DNA of 64,000 nucleotides from Treponema sp. (lineage in GTDB: Bacteria; Spirochaetota; Spirochaetia; Treponematales; Treponemataceae), in assembly GCA_016286535.1 (NCBI GenBank), contig JAEESZ010000001.1, positions 1 to 64,000 on the forward strand, read 5' to 3'. Made by a program: the position numbers and the translations under genes. Positions 9,097 to 16,834 of the stretch are shown here, piece after piece (position 1 is the stretch's first letter; each line of letters opens with the position of its first letter). A model generated the notes under the pieces. That model was not told the origin of the DNA. It made no database searches and worked only from the letters and a program-made list of their open reading frames with translations.

Positions 9097-10398
9097 ATGA
9101 AACTAAACAGAGTTATTTACATTTTAATTCTTCTCTCTGCCTCTTCAATATTTAAGCTAAGTGCCCTGTCTTTTACAGATTTTTCTTCAACACTGGCAGA
9201 AATTTTTGAAGGAACGATTGATTATAACGAGGGAGATACCTGTTTCCGTTCTTTTATGATTCCTTTTGGCGGCAGAACCGAAAGTCTTGGAGATGCCTTT
9301 ACAGGTTTATGTGATGACATAAGTTTTCTGCGTTACAATGCGGCCGGAAGCTGTATACAGAATAAAACCCAGCTGGCTCTCTATCACAATTCCTGGATTG
9401 CCGATTCAAAAATGGATACTCTGGCCTGCACTACCCGCTACAATCACCTGGGACTGGGAGCTTATCTTTCGGCCTTTTACGTTCCTTTTACAGAATACAA
9501 TATTTATGGGGACCGGGTTGCAGGAAATTATTATTCAGAAAGCACCTTTGCCGCAAATATTTCATACAACTTTCTTGCCGGCTACACTTTTAAAGGTTTT
9601 GCCCTTGGCGCAACTGTAAAAGCAGCCTGGAGAAACATTCCAAACTTTACAGATAACGATACAAACGAAGTAATTTCCTGGTCCGGCTTCAGTCAGTCAG
9701 CTCTTGGCCTTGCTGCAGATTTTGGTCTTATGCTGCAGTTTAATATTTTTAAGTATTACGCTTCCAGAGAGCCGAATTTTAAGATTGGCCTTACCGCCCA
9801 GAATATGGGAATTGCACTTACCGGCGCCGGCTCATCTTCCGGCTTAAGCCCGGAAGCCCTTCCATCATATTTTGCCCTTGGCCTTTCCTATAAAGTAACA
9901 AAACCAATTACAATTTCTCTTGATTATAAACAGCCTGTAAATCTTCTTGACATTTCAACCTTCAGAATTCCTTATATAAGTGCAGGGCTGGAAGTTGCCT
10001 TTACAGAGTCGGCTTCTTTTATTGCTGGTTTTCAGCTGAAAGGTGCTCATCCAAGAATAAGCAGCGGTCTGGAATTTGAATTTTCTAAAATCATTTTTAA
10101 TTTTAACTATACGCTTGATTTAACTTCTTCAATAAATCCGCTCAATAAGTTCAGTCTTTCTGTAAGACTTCCTTTTGGAGATAACGGCCGGGCCGAAAAA
10201 ACTAAGCAGATTGATAAGCTTTATTCCATGGGACTTGAATATTACAGCCAGCAGAAATGGGACGAAGCAATTGCCGTATGGAAAAAAATTCTTGAATTAG
10301 ATAAAAGATATGATCCTGCAATCATCGGAATTACAAGTGCCCAGTACCAAATAGACATGCTCCGAATGATTCAGGAAAGTTTACGCTTAGACAACTAA
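9097..10398 (+). CDS. UPF0164/FadL-like outer-membrane protein with C-terminal TPR
   Basis: The protein has 433 residues. After a signal sequence (ILILLSASSIFKLSA, then LSF) come alternating amphipathic strands rich in aromatic residues and Gly, as expected for a FadL-type barrel. The early FMIPFGGRTESLGDAFTGLCDD, then RYNAAG, matches the UPF0164/PorV-like signature known from Treponema proteins. The barrel runs to about residue 365. The last 65 residues differ: LYSMGLEYYSQQKWDEAIAV and WKKILELDKRYDPA read as one tetratricopeptide unit. It may carry hydrophobic nutrients across the outer membrane, as proposed for treponemal FadL homologues. The family is fairly sure, the substrate is unknown. 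Confidence 0.85.
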   Translation: MKLNRVIYILILLSASSIFKLSALSFTDFSSTLAEIFEGTIDYNEGDTCFRSFMIPFGGRTESLGDAFTGLCDDISFLRYNAAGSCIQNKTQLALYHNSWIADSKMDTLACTTRYNHLGLGAYLSAFYVPFTEYNIYGDRVAGNYYSESTFAANISYNFLAGYTFKGFALGATVKAAWRNIPNFTDNDTNEVISWSGFSQSALGLAADFGLMLQFNIFKYYASREPNFKIGLTAQNMGIALTGAGSSSGLSPEALPSYFALGLSYKVTKPITISLDYKQPVNLLDISTFRIPYISAGLEVAFTESASFIAGFQLKGAHPRISSGLEFEFSKIIFNFNYTLDLTSSINPLNKFSLSVRLPFGDNGRAEKTKQIDKLYSMGLEYYSQQKWDEAIAVWKKILELDKRYDPAIIGITSAQYQIDMLRMIQESLRLDN

Positions 10399-10418
10399 AA
10401 TTACATAAAAGAAAGAAA

Positions 10419-11999
10419 TCAGACTTTCTTTGCAAATACCTTATAGTTCATCCAGGTAAAGATGGAATCTCTTTCTTCAAGGGTTGTAAGCCATTCTGTA
10501 CTTACGGTATTTGAACCAAGAGAATCAAATACAATTGTAAAGGCATTTATAGATTCCTTAAATCTTCTTTCTGCAAAATCTGCATTGTCGCAGTCATTAA
10601 GCATTTTTATAAGACCGGTACTCTGAGCCATTAAAAGTTCAATTGCACCTAAATTCAAAAGTCTGTTTTTAAGTCCGGTATCGCTTGGGAATCTGTCTGC
10701 AAGGTCAATAATTCTTTCACTGGCCTTTTTTACATAACGAATCATCCAGTTAGACTGACCAGTCAGGAATTCTTCGCCATAGCCGTCCCCTTTTGCAGAA
10801 TAGTAAGGTTCTGTTTTTTCAAGGGAATACTGTCTGGCAATAAGATTTTTTCCACATTCAAGGCAGATATCTTTTTTAGCAGCAAGTTCAAACACCTTTT
10901 TAAGCCAGTATAAGAATTCGCTCCATTTAGAACGGATTGTATTTGTATCTGCAGTACAGATAAGGTTTACAAAATCACATTCAGGAAGATATTCAGCAGC
11001 CTTAGAAAGCTTTTCTGAAACGTAATCTGTAAAATCTTCTGCATCAAGCTCTGCCTGCTTTTGAGCAGCAGAAATATCATAATAAGAGTTTTTATCTTCG
11101 CGTTTATTAAAATATTTAAAACCTGTTGAATATCTTACAGAATCAGGGTCTATAAAACTTGCAAGATTATCCAGAGATAATTCAAAACCAATGTCACGAT
11201 TTTCGTTTCGGTAGTCTTCGTGGCAGCAGTAACCGTCTTCGCCAAATAATTTTGGAGTAAACTCTGGATCTTCAGCAAAAAGAACAAGGGAATTATCTGT
11301 TCTTACAGGGTAGAAAATTCCGCTTGAAGGCATTTTTTTAGAAAGAAGAAGAGCGCGGGCATCTAAAACTGTGTAAGAAAAACCATAAGCCTTTATAAGC
11401 TTTTCAACGCCCGGGAAATATCCTAATTCAGGAATCCAGAAGCCTTCCGGAATTTCACCAAAAAACTCGCGGTAGGAATGAAGTCCGCATTCAATCTGAG
11501 CAGAAATAATTTCCGGAGTATCTGAATAATGAGGTACAAATAAATCTGTAGCACAGGTTGCAAGAAGCTCAATTTTATTCTGTTTTACTAAAGCAGCAAA
11601 AGCAGAAATTAAATTACAGTTATATTTATTTGTAAAATCTTCCTTACATGCATTATATTTGTCTAAATTAGCGTTAATTATTGACTGAATTACAGAATTT
11701 TCATTATTTCTTTCAAGTTCTGCATTAGCAAGAGCAATTTTTTTATCGAGCCAGGCCAGATAAAGTTCGTGAATCTGTTTATCTGAAAGGAGGCTGCATA
11801 AAACAGGAGGAAGAACCATGGAAAATTTAATGTTGCTTCCCTCTTCAAAGTTTTCGACCATATTTAATACAGGAAGATAAATATCGCTGATATCTTCAAA
11901 CAAAGTATTTAATACTGGCATATTTATTTTTACATCTACAGCTGTGTGACGTATAAATTCCTGGTTAGCTTTTATAATAAATACAAGATTTTTTTTCAT
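10419..11999 (-). CDS. GH57/DUF1957 alpha-glucan branching-type enzyme
   Basis: The protein has 526 residues, close to the short bacterial GH57 branching enzymes. The GH57 fold is indicated by IELLATCATDLFVPHY and by GFWIPELGYFPGVEKLI near residues 180-195. In that motif the Glu of PELGY is in the place of the catalytic nucleophile, and YTVLDARALL follows. The C-terminal third is helical (NWMIRYVKKASERI, LLMAQSTGLIKML), matching DUF1957. The likely role is to form or remodel alpha-1,6 branches in stored glycogen in the cytoplasm. It lies 16 nt downstream of the DUF4912 gene on the same strand, which suggests one operon. GAAGG precedes the ATG. The substrate is inferred from family only. Confidence 0.85.
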   Translation of the reverse strand: MKKNLVFIIKANQEFIRHTAVDVKINMPVLNTLFEDISDIYLPVLNMVENFEEGSNIKFSMVLPPVLCSLLSDKQIHELYLAWLDKKIALANAELERNNENSVIQSIINANLDKYNACKEDFTNKYNCNLISAFAALVKQNKIELLATCATDLFVPHYSDTPEIISAQIECGLHSYREFFGEIPEGFWIPELGYFPGVEKLIKAYGFSYTVLDARALLLSKKMPSSGIFYPVRTDNSLVLFAEDPEFTPKLFGEDGYCCHEDYRNENRDIGFELSLDNLASFIDPDSVRYSTGFKYFNKREDKNSYYDISAAQKQAELDAEDFTDYVSEKLSKAAEYLPECDFVNLICTADTNTIRSKWSEFLYWLKKVFELAAKKDICLECGKNLIARQYSLEKTEPYYSAKGDGYGEEFLTGQSNWMIRYVKKASERIIDLADRFPSDTGLKNRLLNLGAIELLMAQSTGLIKMLNDCDNADFAERRFKESINAFTIVFDSLGSNTVSTEWLTTLEERDSIFTWMNYKVFAKKV

Positions 12000-12015
12000 T
12001 TTTTAAATACCTTCA

Positions 12016-12669
12016 TCAAGAAAAAGAATGTCTGTGCATTGTATACTGGTGATTTAATACATTTTTAATTCCAGATAATTGAATAACAGGAGGAAAATCC
12101 TGATCAACTCCTTTTTTAAAATCGTAAACTAAGTCTGAACCCTGTGGAATTGTTATTACAGGAGAAATTGCAAGAACTTTTCCGCTTGTAGCTGTTGTAT
12201 AAACAAGTTCAACCTTTACGTATTTTATTCCGGCAGGCAACAAAACATTCTGTTCCTGAGGTTCTCTGCTGGCCTGAATTTCGTAGGCTTCAAAAGGAAC
12301 TGTATCATCTTCGTTTTGTAAGGAACAAACGCGAATTTTTAATTCATAATTATGAAGATTTTTTAACATAAGATGATCAGAATCATTAATGTTCCAGTAA
12401 ACAAAAATCCAGGCTGGATTTCTTAAAACGCAGGCTATCTGAGTTTCATTATAATTTTTTGGAAGTGGCTGTATGCCGTCATTGTTTTCTGATGATATTG
12501 TCATATCATCAATTTTTTCTGATTCTTCTGCAAGCTCAAGTAATTCCGCAATTAAAAATCTTCTGTCCAGATTTTCTGGAACGTCAATTCCAAAATCATC
12601 TGCAAGATTTGTCAGGTCGGAAAATGAAAGTGTTTCAAGTTGCGCTCTATTAAATATTTCCTTACTCAT
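12016..12669 (-). CDS. DUF4912 domain protein
   Basis: The protein has about 217 residues if the ATG at 12669 is used; GGAA lies just upstream, while a TTG three codons earlier is less likely. The N-terminal part is a small helical, acidic segment (LETLSFSDLTNLADDFGIDVP) resembling a SAP/Rho-N-like motif. The central part (about 75-170) is DUF4912, with IACVLRNPAWIFVYWNIND, where NPxWxFVYW is the family hallmark. The function is unknown. The gene sits directly before the GH57 enzyme in an apparent operon, so a role in glycogen metabolism or its control is plausible but unproven. Confidence 0.85.
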   Translation of the reverse strand: MSKEIFNRAQLETLSFSDLTNLADDFGIDVPENLDRRFLIAELLELAEESEKIDDMTISSENNDGIQPLPKNYNETQIACVLRNPAWIFVYWNINDSDHLMLKNLHNYELKIRVCSLQNEDDTVPFEAYEIQASREPQEQNVLLPAGIKYVKVELVYTTATSGKVLAISPVITIPQGSDLVYDFKKGVDQDFPPVIQLSGIKNVLNHQYTMHRHSFS

Positions 12670-12760
12670 AGTTTCCAATAATCGTATAAAAAAAAATCTT
12701 AGTCAATATTGAAAAGAAAAAAGAAATAACAATTTTTTTTATTTATTTTTATTTTTTTCC

Positions 12761-12787
12761 TAAAGTCGAAATCACTTTCACCGATAA
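12761..12787 (+). promoter_or_regulatory. Sigma-28 (FliA/WhiG-type) promoter
   Basis: TAAAGTCG (12761-12768), exactly 11 nt, then ACCGATAA (12780-12787). The known bacterial motility-sigma consensus, also used in Treponema, is TAAAGTTT-N11-GCCGATAA. Here 6 of 8 and 7 of 8 positions agree with exact spacing. The start point would be about 12794. CCGATAAT (12781-12788) also forms an inverted repeat with ATTATCGG (12802-12809) across the predicted start, which may be an operator or chance. Confidence 0.7.
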
Positions 12788-12793
12788 TAAAAT

Positions 12794-12892
12794 TAGTGGT
12801 AATTATCGGGTGGGAAAACATCCAGACACCTGAATCCTATGTTTACTATAAATCTGCCGGAAAGTGTGTGAGACTTTCCGGTTTTTTTTTTT
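12794..12892 (+). ncRNA. Putative sigma-28-dependent small RNA, ~95 nt
   Basis: The predicted transcript starts about 7 nt after the sigma-28 -10 element and ends in a strong intrinsic terminator. It has a 5' hairpin in which GGTGGG (12809-12814) pairs with CC (12822-12823) and CACC (12827-12830) around an AAAACAT loop. A pyrimidine-rich, apparently unpaired stretch (about 12829-12855) follows, then the terminator stem. The unpaired part contains ACCT and ATCCT, which could pair with ribosome-binding sites. The longest frame inside is only about ten codons. It resembles no RNA family I can name: the conserved cores of 6S, tmRNA, SRP, RNase P and the c-di-GMP riboswitches are absent. It could instead be a long leader of the HD-GYP gene, but the terminator argues against that. 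Confidence 0.55.
12857..12892 (+). terminator. Intrinsic terminator of the small RNA
   Basis: CCGGAAAGT (12857-12865) pairs perfectly with ACTTTCCGG (12873-12881) around a 7-nt loop and is followed by eleven T residues (12882-12892). It points rightward and lies 84 nt before the HD-GYP start codon. Confidence 0.9.
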
Positions 12893-12975
12893 AACAAAAA
12901 ATTCTCAAAAAATTGCATTAAATTATATTATTTTTTTTTCATTTAACCGATAATATATATAGGTAATTTTAAAGT

Positions 12976-14478
12976 ATGGACACGATTCAGGTAGATACTC
13001 TGCGTAAAGACACCTCTTTTACCGGAGACTTAATTATTGACAGTTCATTTCTCATTCTTCCTCAAACCGCTTTAATATCGGACGAAGTAATTAAAGCCTT
13101 AAAGCGCTGGGAATTTACAACAATTCTCTGCGAAGGTAATTACAGTCTTGGCGGCAACATTGATTCTGATACAAATGACGAAGAGAACGCTGTTAAAGAA
13201 AATTTCGGAAATACTTTAAAAAAGGCCATTGAAAGCAGTAAGGCAAACTACATTGGAAACAGCGATCAGAACCGAATGGAAATGGTTGAATCTGTTTTCT
13301 TTGAATACATGAATTATATTGAAAAAGTCTTTACACATTATACAACTCATAAAGAAATTGATAAGGAAGAGCTTTCTGAAACAATTCAGGAACTGGTAAT
13401 GTTTGTAAAAGACCACAAAAGATATATTTTACGAATTAATCCTAACCCTGAAGAAATTAAAAAGAACTTCCTGGTTGTTCACTCAATCAGAACTACAGTT
13501 CTTGCAATTGCCATTGCACACCAGCTCCATCTTCCTCTTTCAAAAATAATTGAGCTTGGCGTTACCTGTATTATTCACGAAATTGGTATGCTCAGGGTTC
13601 CTCCTCAGCTTTATATGTCTAACATAAAGCTTACCGTAGGAGAGAAGATGGCCATTTCAAAGCATACCATCTTCGGCTATACAATTGTTAAAGATTTACA
13701 GTTTCCTCTCGCAGTTCAGCTTGGAGTTTTAGAGCATCACGAAAAAGAAAACGGACTGGGCTATCCAAGAAAATTAACCGGAGAAAAGATTTCTTCAAAC
13801 GCAAAAATTATTGCCGTTGCCTGTTCTTACGAAGCCATTTCTTCTTCCAGAAGTTATAAGGCAGAACGTACAACCTTTAATGCAATGATTGAATTGATTC
13901 AGAACAAAGATCATTCTTATGATGATTCAGTTTTAAAAGCCCTGCTCTACACTGTTTCTTTGTATCCTTTAGGAAGTTACGTATATCTTTCAAACAGAAA
14001 ACTTGGTATGGTAAGCGATACAAATCCGGATAATCCAAAATATCCTATTGTACAGCTTTTAACAGAAAGAAATCCTGATGGTTCTCCAATTCTTATTCCT
14101 TCTGACCCTGATGGAATTAACATTTTAAGAAATCTCTCTATCGAAGAAATTACAGATGTTAAAAAACTTATTGCAAAACAAAACAATAAGGATTCAGAAG
14201 AAAAGACTGATAAAAGTCTTTCAGCCGAAAATTCAGCTTCTGAAAATCCAGCTCCGGCTCATAATGCTGCAGCTTCAGAAAAACCAGAAAGCGAAATTGA
14301 TTTAGTAGAAGAAATTACTGAAAATAAAATTCCATCTCCTGCAGAAAATGATATTCCATCACCTTCAGTCCAGGTGTCAAAAGCAGCTTCCGGCGAAAAG
14401 AAGCCTGAAAATGAAGACAAAAAGAGTCAGTCTTCATTAAATACAATGGAATCTGTAGATTTATCTGAATTCGAATAA
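12976..14478 (+). CDS. Degenerate HD-GYP domain protein
   Basis: The protein has 500 residues. The N-terminal 160 residues are an uncharacterised alpha/beta region. Residues 165-330 align with HD-GYP c-di-GMP phosphodiesterases, but key residues differ. The HDIGK motif is HEIGM, the Asp in HHExxDGxGYP is Asn (HHEKENGLGYP), and the VADxxDA motif is VACSYEA. The His residues HSIR, KHT and EHH remain. The C-terminal 120 residues are low-complexity (Pro, Ser, Glu, Ala). It is probably cytoplasmic and may bind rather than cut c-di-GMP. There is no good ribosome-binding site before the ATG. A weak sigma-28-like element (ACCGATAA, 12946-12953) lies upstream. The fold call is secure, loss of activity is inferred. 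Confidence 0.85.
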   Translation: MDTIQVDTLRKDTSFTGDLIIDSSFLILPQTALISDEVIKALKRWEFTTILCEGNYSLGGNIDSDTNDEENAVKENFGNTLKKAIESSKANYIGNSDQNRMEMVESVFFEYMNYIEKVFTHYTTHKEIDKEELSETIQELVMFVKDHKRYILRINPNPEEIKKNFLVVHSIRTTVLAIAIAHQLHLPLSKIIELGVTCIIHEIGMLRVPPQLYMSNIKLTVGEKMAISKHTIFGYTIVKDLQFPLAVQLGVLEHHEKENGLGYPRKLTGEKISSNAKIIAVACSYEAISSSRSYKAERTTFNAMIELIQNKDHSYDDSVLKALLYTVSLYPLGSYVYLSNRKLGMVSDTNPDNPKYPIVQLLTERNPDGSPILIPSDPDGINILRNLSIEEITDVKKLIAKQNNKDSEEKTDKSLSAENSASENPAPAHNAAASEKPESEIDLVEEITENKIPSPAENDIPSPSVQVSKAASGEKKPENEDKKSQSSLNTMESVDLSEFE

Positions 14479-14490
14479 TCAGCAAAAAAA

Positions 14491-15252
14491 TTAATTAAAG
14501 AAATTTCTGATTTTTTCAACATCCTGCTGGAAAGACTCGTCAACTAAAGGCGGATGTTCATTAAAGTATAAAATCTGATCTATTTGTTCCTGAGATTTTA
14601 CACCCCAGATAGGTATTACATTTTCAAACTGTCGTAAAAAACCAAGGGCAAGAGGAATATTATCTATAATTCCGCCCCCTAAAGGCTGCATGGCAATAAA
14701 ACCAACATCATGTTCTTCGCAAAGTTTTACCAGTTCAAAGGTAGATTCCGGACTTACTATACTAAAAGGATACTGCAGGGTTTCATACAAATCTGATTCA
14801 AGGGCTTTTCGGGCGGTTTCGTAGTTGGTGGTAATTAAACCAAAATGTTTGATTTTCCCCTCTTTTTTTGCCTCAAGCAGGAAATCATAAATACCGTCTG
14901 CCCGGCCCGGTTCCGGCAAAAACTTTTCTGTTTCAAACTGATACAAATCCACATAGTCACAGTGAAGGGTCATTAAAGAATCTTCAAGATTCTGCTTTAT
15001 TTCTTCGCAGGTTTTTGCTCTTGTAGAAGTTGATAAAAAAACATTGCGGCGGTAATCAAAAAGGGAGTCTCCCAGCAGCTTTTCGCTGACGGGAGTTTTA
15101 CTGGAAGTATCATAGAAATTTATTCCGGCTTCGTAAGCCTTCCTTACAAGCGTAAATGCGCTTTCCTCGCTTTCGGCTTCATGCAGACGCATTCCGCCAA
15201 AAGCTATTCGAGAAGTAAGTAAGTCTGTTTTACCAAGCCGAACGTATTCCAT
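14491..15252 (-). CDS. Aldo/keto reductase-family protein lacking the catalytic tetrad
   Basis: The protein has 253 residues, short for the family (usually 280-330). The fold signatures are clear: VRLGKTDLLTSRIAFGGMRL at the start, AGINFYDTS, DYVDLYQ, KIKHFGLITTNYE, and GFIAMQPLGGG. Of the usual Asp-Tyr-Lys-His tetrad only Asp48 remains. Thr53 replaces Tyr (DTSSKTPVSE), Ser76 replaces Lys (FLSTSTRA), and Glu107 replaces His (DLYQFE). It probably binds nucleotide or acts in a regulatory or divergent role rather than as a standard reductase. Its ribosome-binding site lies in the loop of a perfect hairpin (15253-15284) immediately before the ATG. It is downstream of glyS on the same strand. Confidence 0.85.
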   Translation of the reverse strand: MEYVRLGKTDLLTSRIAFGGMRLHEAESEESAFTLVRKAYEAGINFYDTSSKTPVSEKLLGDSLFDYRRNVFLSTSTRAKTCEEIKQNLEDSLMTLHCDYVDLYQFETEKFLPEPGRADGIYDFLLEAKKEGKIKHFGLITTNYETARKALESDLYETLQYPFSIVSPESTFELVKLCEEHDVGFIAMQPLGGGIIDNIPLALGFLRQFENVIPIWGVKSQEQIDQILYFNEHPPLVDESFQQDVEKIRNFFN

Positions 15253-15284
15253 ACTAAAAAATTACCTCCGTGTAATTTTTTAGT
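15253..15284 (-). promoter_or_regulatory. Perfect 13-bp hairpin presenting the Shine-Dalgarno sequence in its loop
   Basis: Arms 15253-15265 and 15272-15284 are perfectly complementary over 13 bp, with a 6-nt loop. On the minus strand the CGGAGG spans the loop and the edge of the stem (15265-15270), and the arm ends directly against the ATG of the aldo/keto reductase (15252). The linear distance from GGAGG to ATG is about 12 nt, longer than usual, so folding would change the access or spacing of the ribosome. Confidence 0.7.
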
Positions 15285-15286
15285 AG

Positions 15287-15351
15287 CGAGTTTTTACTTT
15301 GTAAAAACTCGTACATCAAATTACACTTTGTAATTGCGCCATCCATGGCGC
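15287..15351. repeat. Cluster of three further perfect short palindromes
   Basis: In order: 11-bp arms 15287-15297 and 15301-15311 (CGAGTTTTTAC / GTAAAAACTCG, loop TTT); 6-bp arms 15319-15324 and 15330-15335 (AATTAC / GTAATT); 7-bp arms 15336-15342 and 15345-15351 (GCGCCAT / ATGGCGC). Together with the hairpin at 15253-15284 they fill almost all of the gap between glyS and the reductase. The first shares the CGAGTTTT...AAAACTCG form with a hairpin at 35019-35044. Confidence 0.8.
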
Positions 15352-15355
15352 ACCG

Positions 15356-16834
15356 TTATCTGATTACAGGCTTATAATTCTTTATTGCTTTCTGAATAAA
15401 GAATACGAGGTCATCAAGAGCAACACGTTCCTGTTCCATGCTGTCGCGGAAACGTACAGTAACAGTATTAAAGAGAGGATTCTTAGAACCGTCTTCTTTT
15501 GTTTCCTGAATTGTATCGTAGTCTACAGTAACACAGAAAGGTGTACCAACTTCGTCCTGACGGCGGTAACGTTTACCTACTGTTCCAGAAGTATCATAGT
15601 CAGTTACAAAATCTTCTTTAAGAAGGTGCTGAATTTCCTTAGCTTTTTCTGCAAGACCGTCTTTTTTCATTAAAGGAAGAACTGCAACTGTAATTGGAGC
15701 TAAACGTGGGTCAAGGTGAAGTACAGTTCTGTAATCTTCATTTCCGTCTGTACCAACATTCTGCTCTTCATAAGCTTCACAAAGGAACATAAGGAAGTTT
15801 CTGTTAAGACCTGCTGAAGTTTCAATTACATATGGAACATAGCGTTTGTTTCCGTCTTCCTGGTCGATATAAGACATATCTTTTTTAGAGTATTCCATGT
15901 GCTGGCTAAGGTCAAAGTCAGTACGGCTGTGAATACCTTCAATTTCTTCAAATCCGATTGGGAAGTTGTAAGTAATATCGTAAGCATCTTTTGCGTAATG
16001 TGCTAATTTGTCGTGATGATGCCATTTAAGCTGTTTTTCCGGAATACCGTATTTGAGGTAGAAAGCCCAGCGGTCCTTTCTCCAGCGGTCAAAAGTTTCG
16101 TCTTCTGTTCCAGGTTTACAGAAATATTCCATTTCCATCTGTTCAAATTCACAGGTACGGAAAATAAAGTTTTTAAAGATGATTTCATTACGGAAAGATT
16201 TACCAACCTGAGCAACACCAAAAGGAACCTTCATACGGTTAGACTGAACAATGTTCTTGAAGTCTGTAAAAATACCCTGACAGGTTTCTGGACGAAGATA
16301 AATAAGATGACTTTCGTCTGCAATTGGTCCCTGATATGTTTTAAACATAAGGTTGAATTCGCGAACTGCTGTATATTTGCGTTCTTTACTTCCGCAGGTA
16401 GGACAGTTGATGTTTGCATCGATGTAAGCCTTCATTTCTTCGTGAGTCATTGTATCAACTGGTTTTCCAGGGTCTTTATCTGGATTTGCAGCAACAAAGT
16501 CTTCAATAAGTTTATCTGCTCTATGGCGGGCCTGACATTCAAGACAGTCAATCATAGGATCCGAAAAATGATCTACGTGCCCACTAGCCTTCCAGGTTGT
16601 ATGATGCTGGAAAATTGCAGAATCGAGTCCTACAACATCATCATGAAGCTGGGTCATATAATGCCACCATTCATTCTGAATATTTCTCTTGAATTCTACA
16701 CCTAAAGGACCGTAATCCCAAGCACCAGCCTGTCCGCCGTAAATTTCTGAAGCCTGATATACAAAACCTCTTCTTTTACAAAGACTAATAATTTTGTCTA
16801 ATGTACATGCATGTGAATCTTTTTCGTTTGCCAT
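15356..16834 (-). CDS. glyS: Glycine--tRNA ligase (dimeric type)
   Basis: The protein has 492 residues, the alpha2-type class II enzyme that charges tRNA-Gly. Motifs include YGGQAGAWDYGPLGVEFKRN near residue 35, a CxxC pair (CLECQARH, then CPTCGSKE), and motif 2 region FGVAQVGKSFRNEI. IHSRTDFDLSQH, ETSAGLNRNFL and the C-terminal anticodon-binding domain (VAVLPLMKKDG to the end) follow. The ATG is preceded by TGGAG. It is transcribed leftward, 84 nt after the PilZ gene. No T-box leader is visible in that gap, which fits a spirochaete. Confidence 0.97.
   Translation of the reverse strand: MANEKDSHACTLDKIISLCKRRGFVYQASEIYGGQAGAWDYGPLGVEFKRNIQNEWWHYMTQLHDDVVGLDSAIFQHHTTWKASGHVDHFSDPMIDCLECQARHRADKLIEDFVAANPDKDPGKPVDTMTHEEMKAYIDANINCPTCGSKERKYTAVREFNLMFKTYQGPIADESHLIYLRPETCQGIFTDFKNIVQSNRMKVPFGVAQVGKSFRNEIIFKNFIFRTCEFEQMEMEYFCKPGTEDETFDRWRKDRWAFYLKYGIPEKQLKWHHHDKLAHYAKDAYDITYNFPIGFEEIEGIHSRTDFDLSQHMEYSKKDMSYIDQEDGNKRYVPYVIETSAGLNRNFLMFLCEAYEEQNVGTDGNEDYRTVLHLDPRLAPITVAVLPLMKKDGLAEKAKEIQHLLKEDFVTDYDTSGTVGKRYRRQDEVGTPFCVTVDYDTIQETKEDGSKNPLFNTVTVRFRDSMEQERVALDDLVFFIQKAIKNYKPVIR

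Larger units (their letters stand above)
12670..12975. other. 306-bp intergenic region between DUF4912 and HD-GYP genes
   Basis: This divergent region starts with A/T tracts (12679-12760), then holds a sigma-28-like promoter (12761-12787), a structured stretch ending in an intrinsic terminator (12857-12892), more A/T tracts, and a second -10-like ACCGATAA (12946-12953) before the HD-GYP gene. No protein-coding frame of credible length fits it. Confidence 0.7.

Noticed and set aside
10408-10431. Bidirectional terminator between the FadL-like and GH57 genes
   Set aside because: The AAAGAAAG/CTTTCTTT stem is only A/T-rich with one or two G-C pairs and enters the GH57 coding end; too weak to call.
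12794-12892. Cyclic-di-GMP riboswitch in front of the HD-GYP gene
   Set aside because: None of the conserved GEMM core bases (such as the GNRA-type tetraloop with its receptor and the CAAAGCCA-like core) are present, and the RNA ends in a terminator 84 nt before the gene with its own promoter upstream.
16013-16705. 230-codon frame on the plus strand inside glyS
   Set aside because: It is antisense to a well-conserved essential gene, has no ribosome-binding site, and its Phe/Ile-rich product is what the complement of this codon usage gives.
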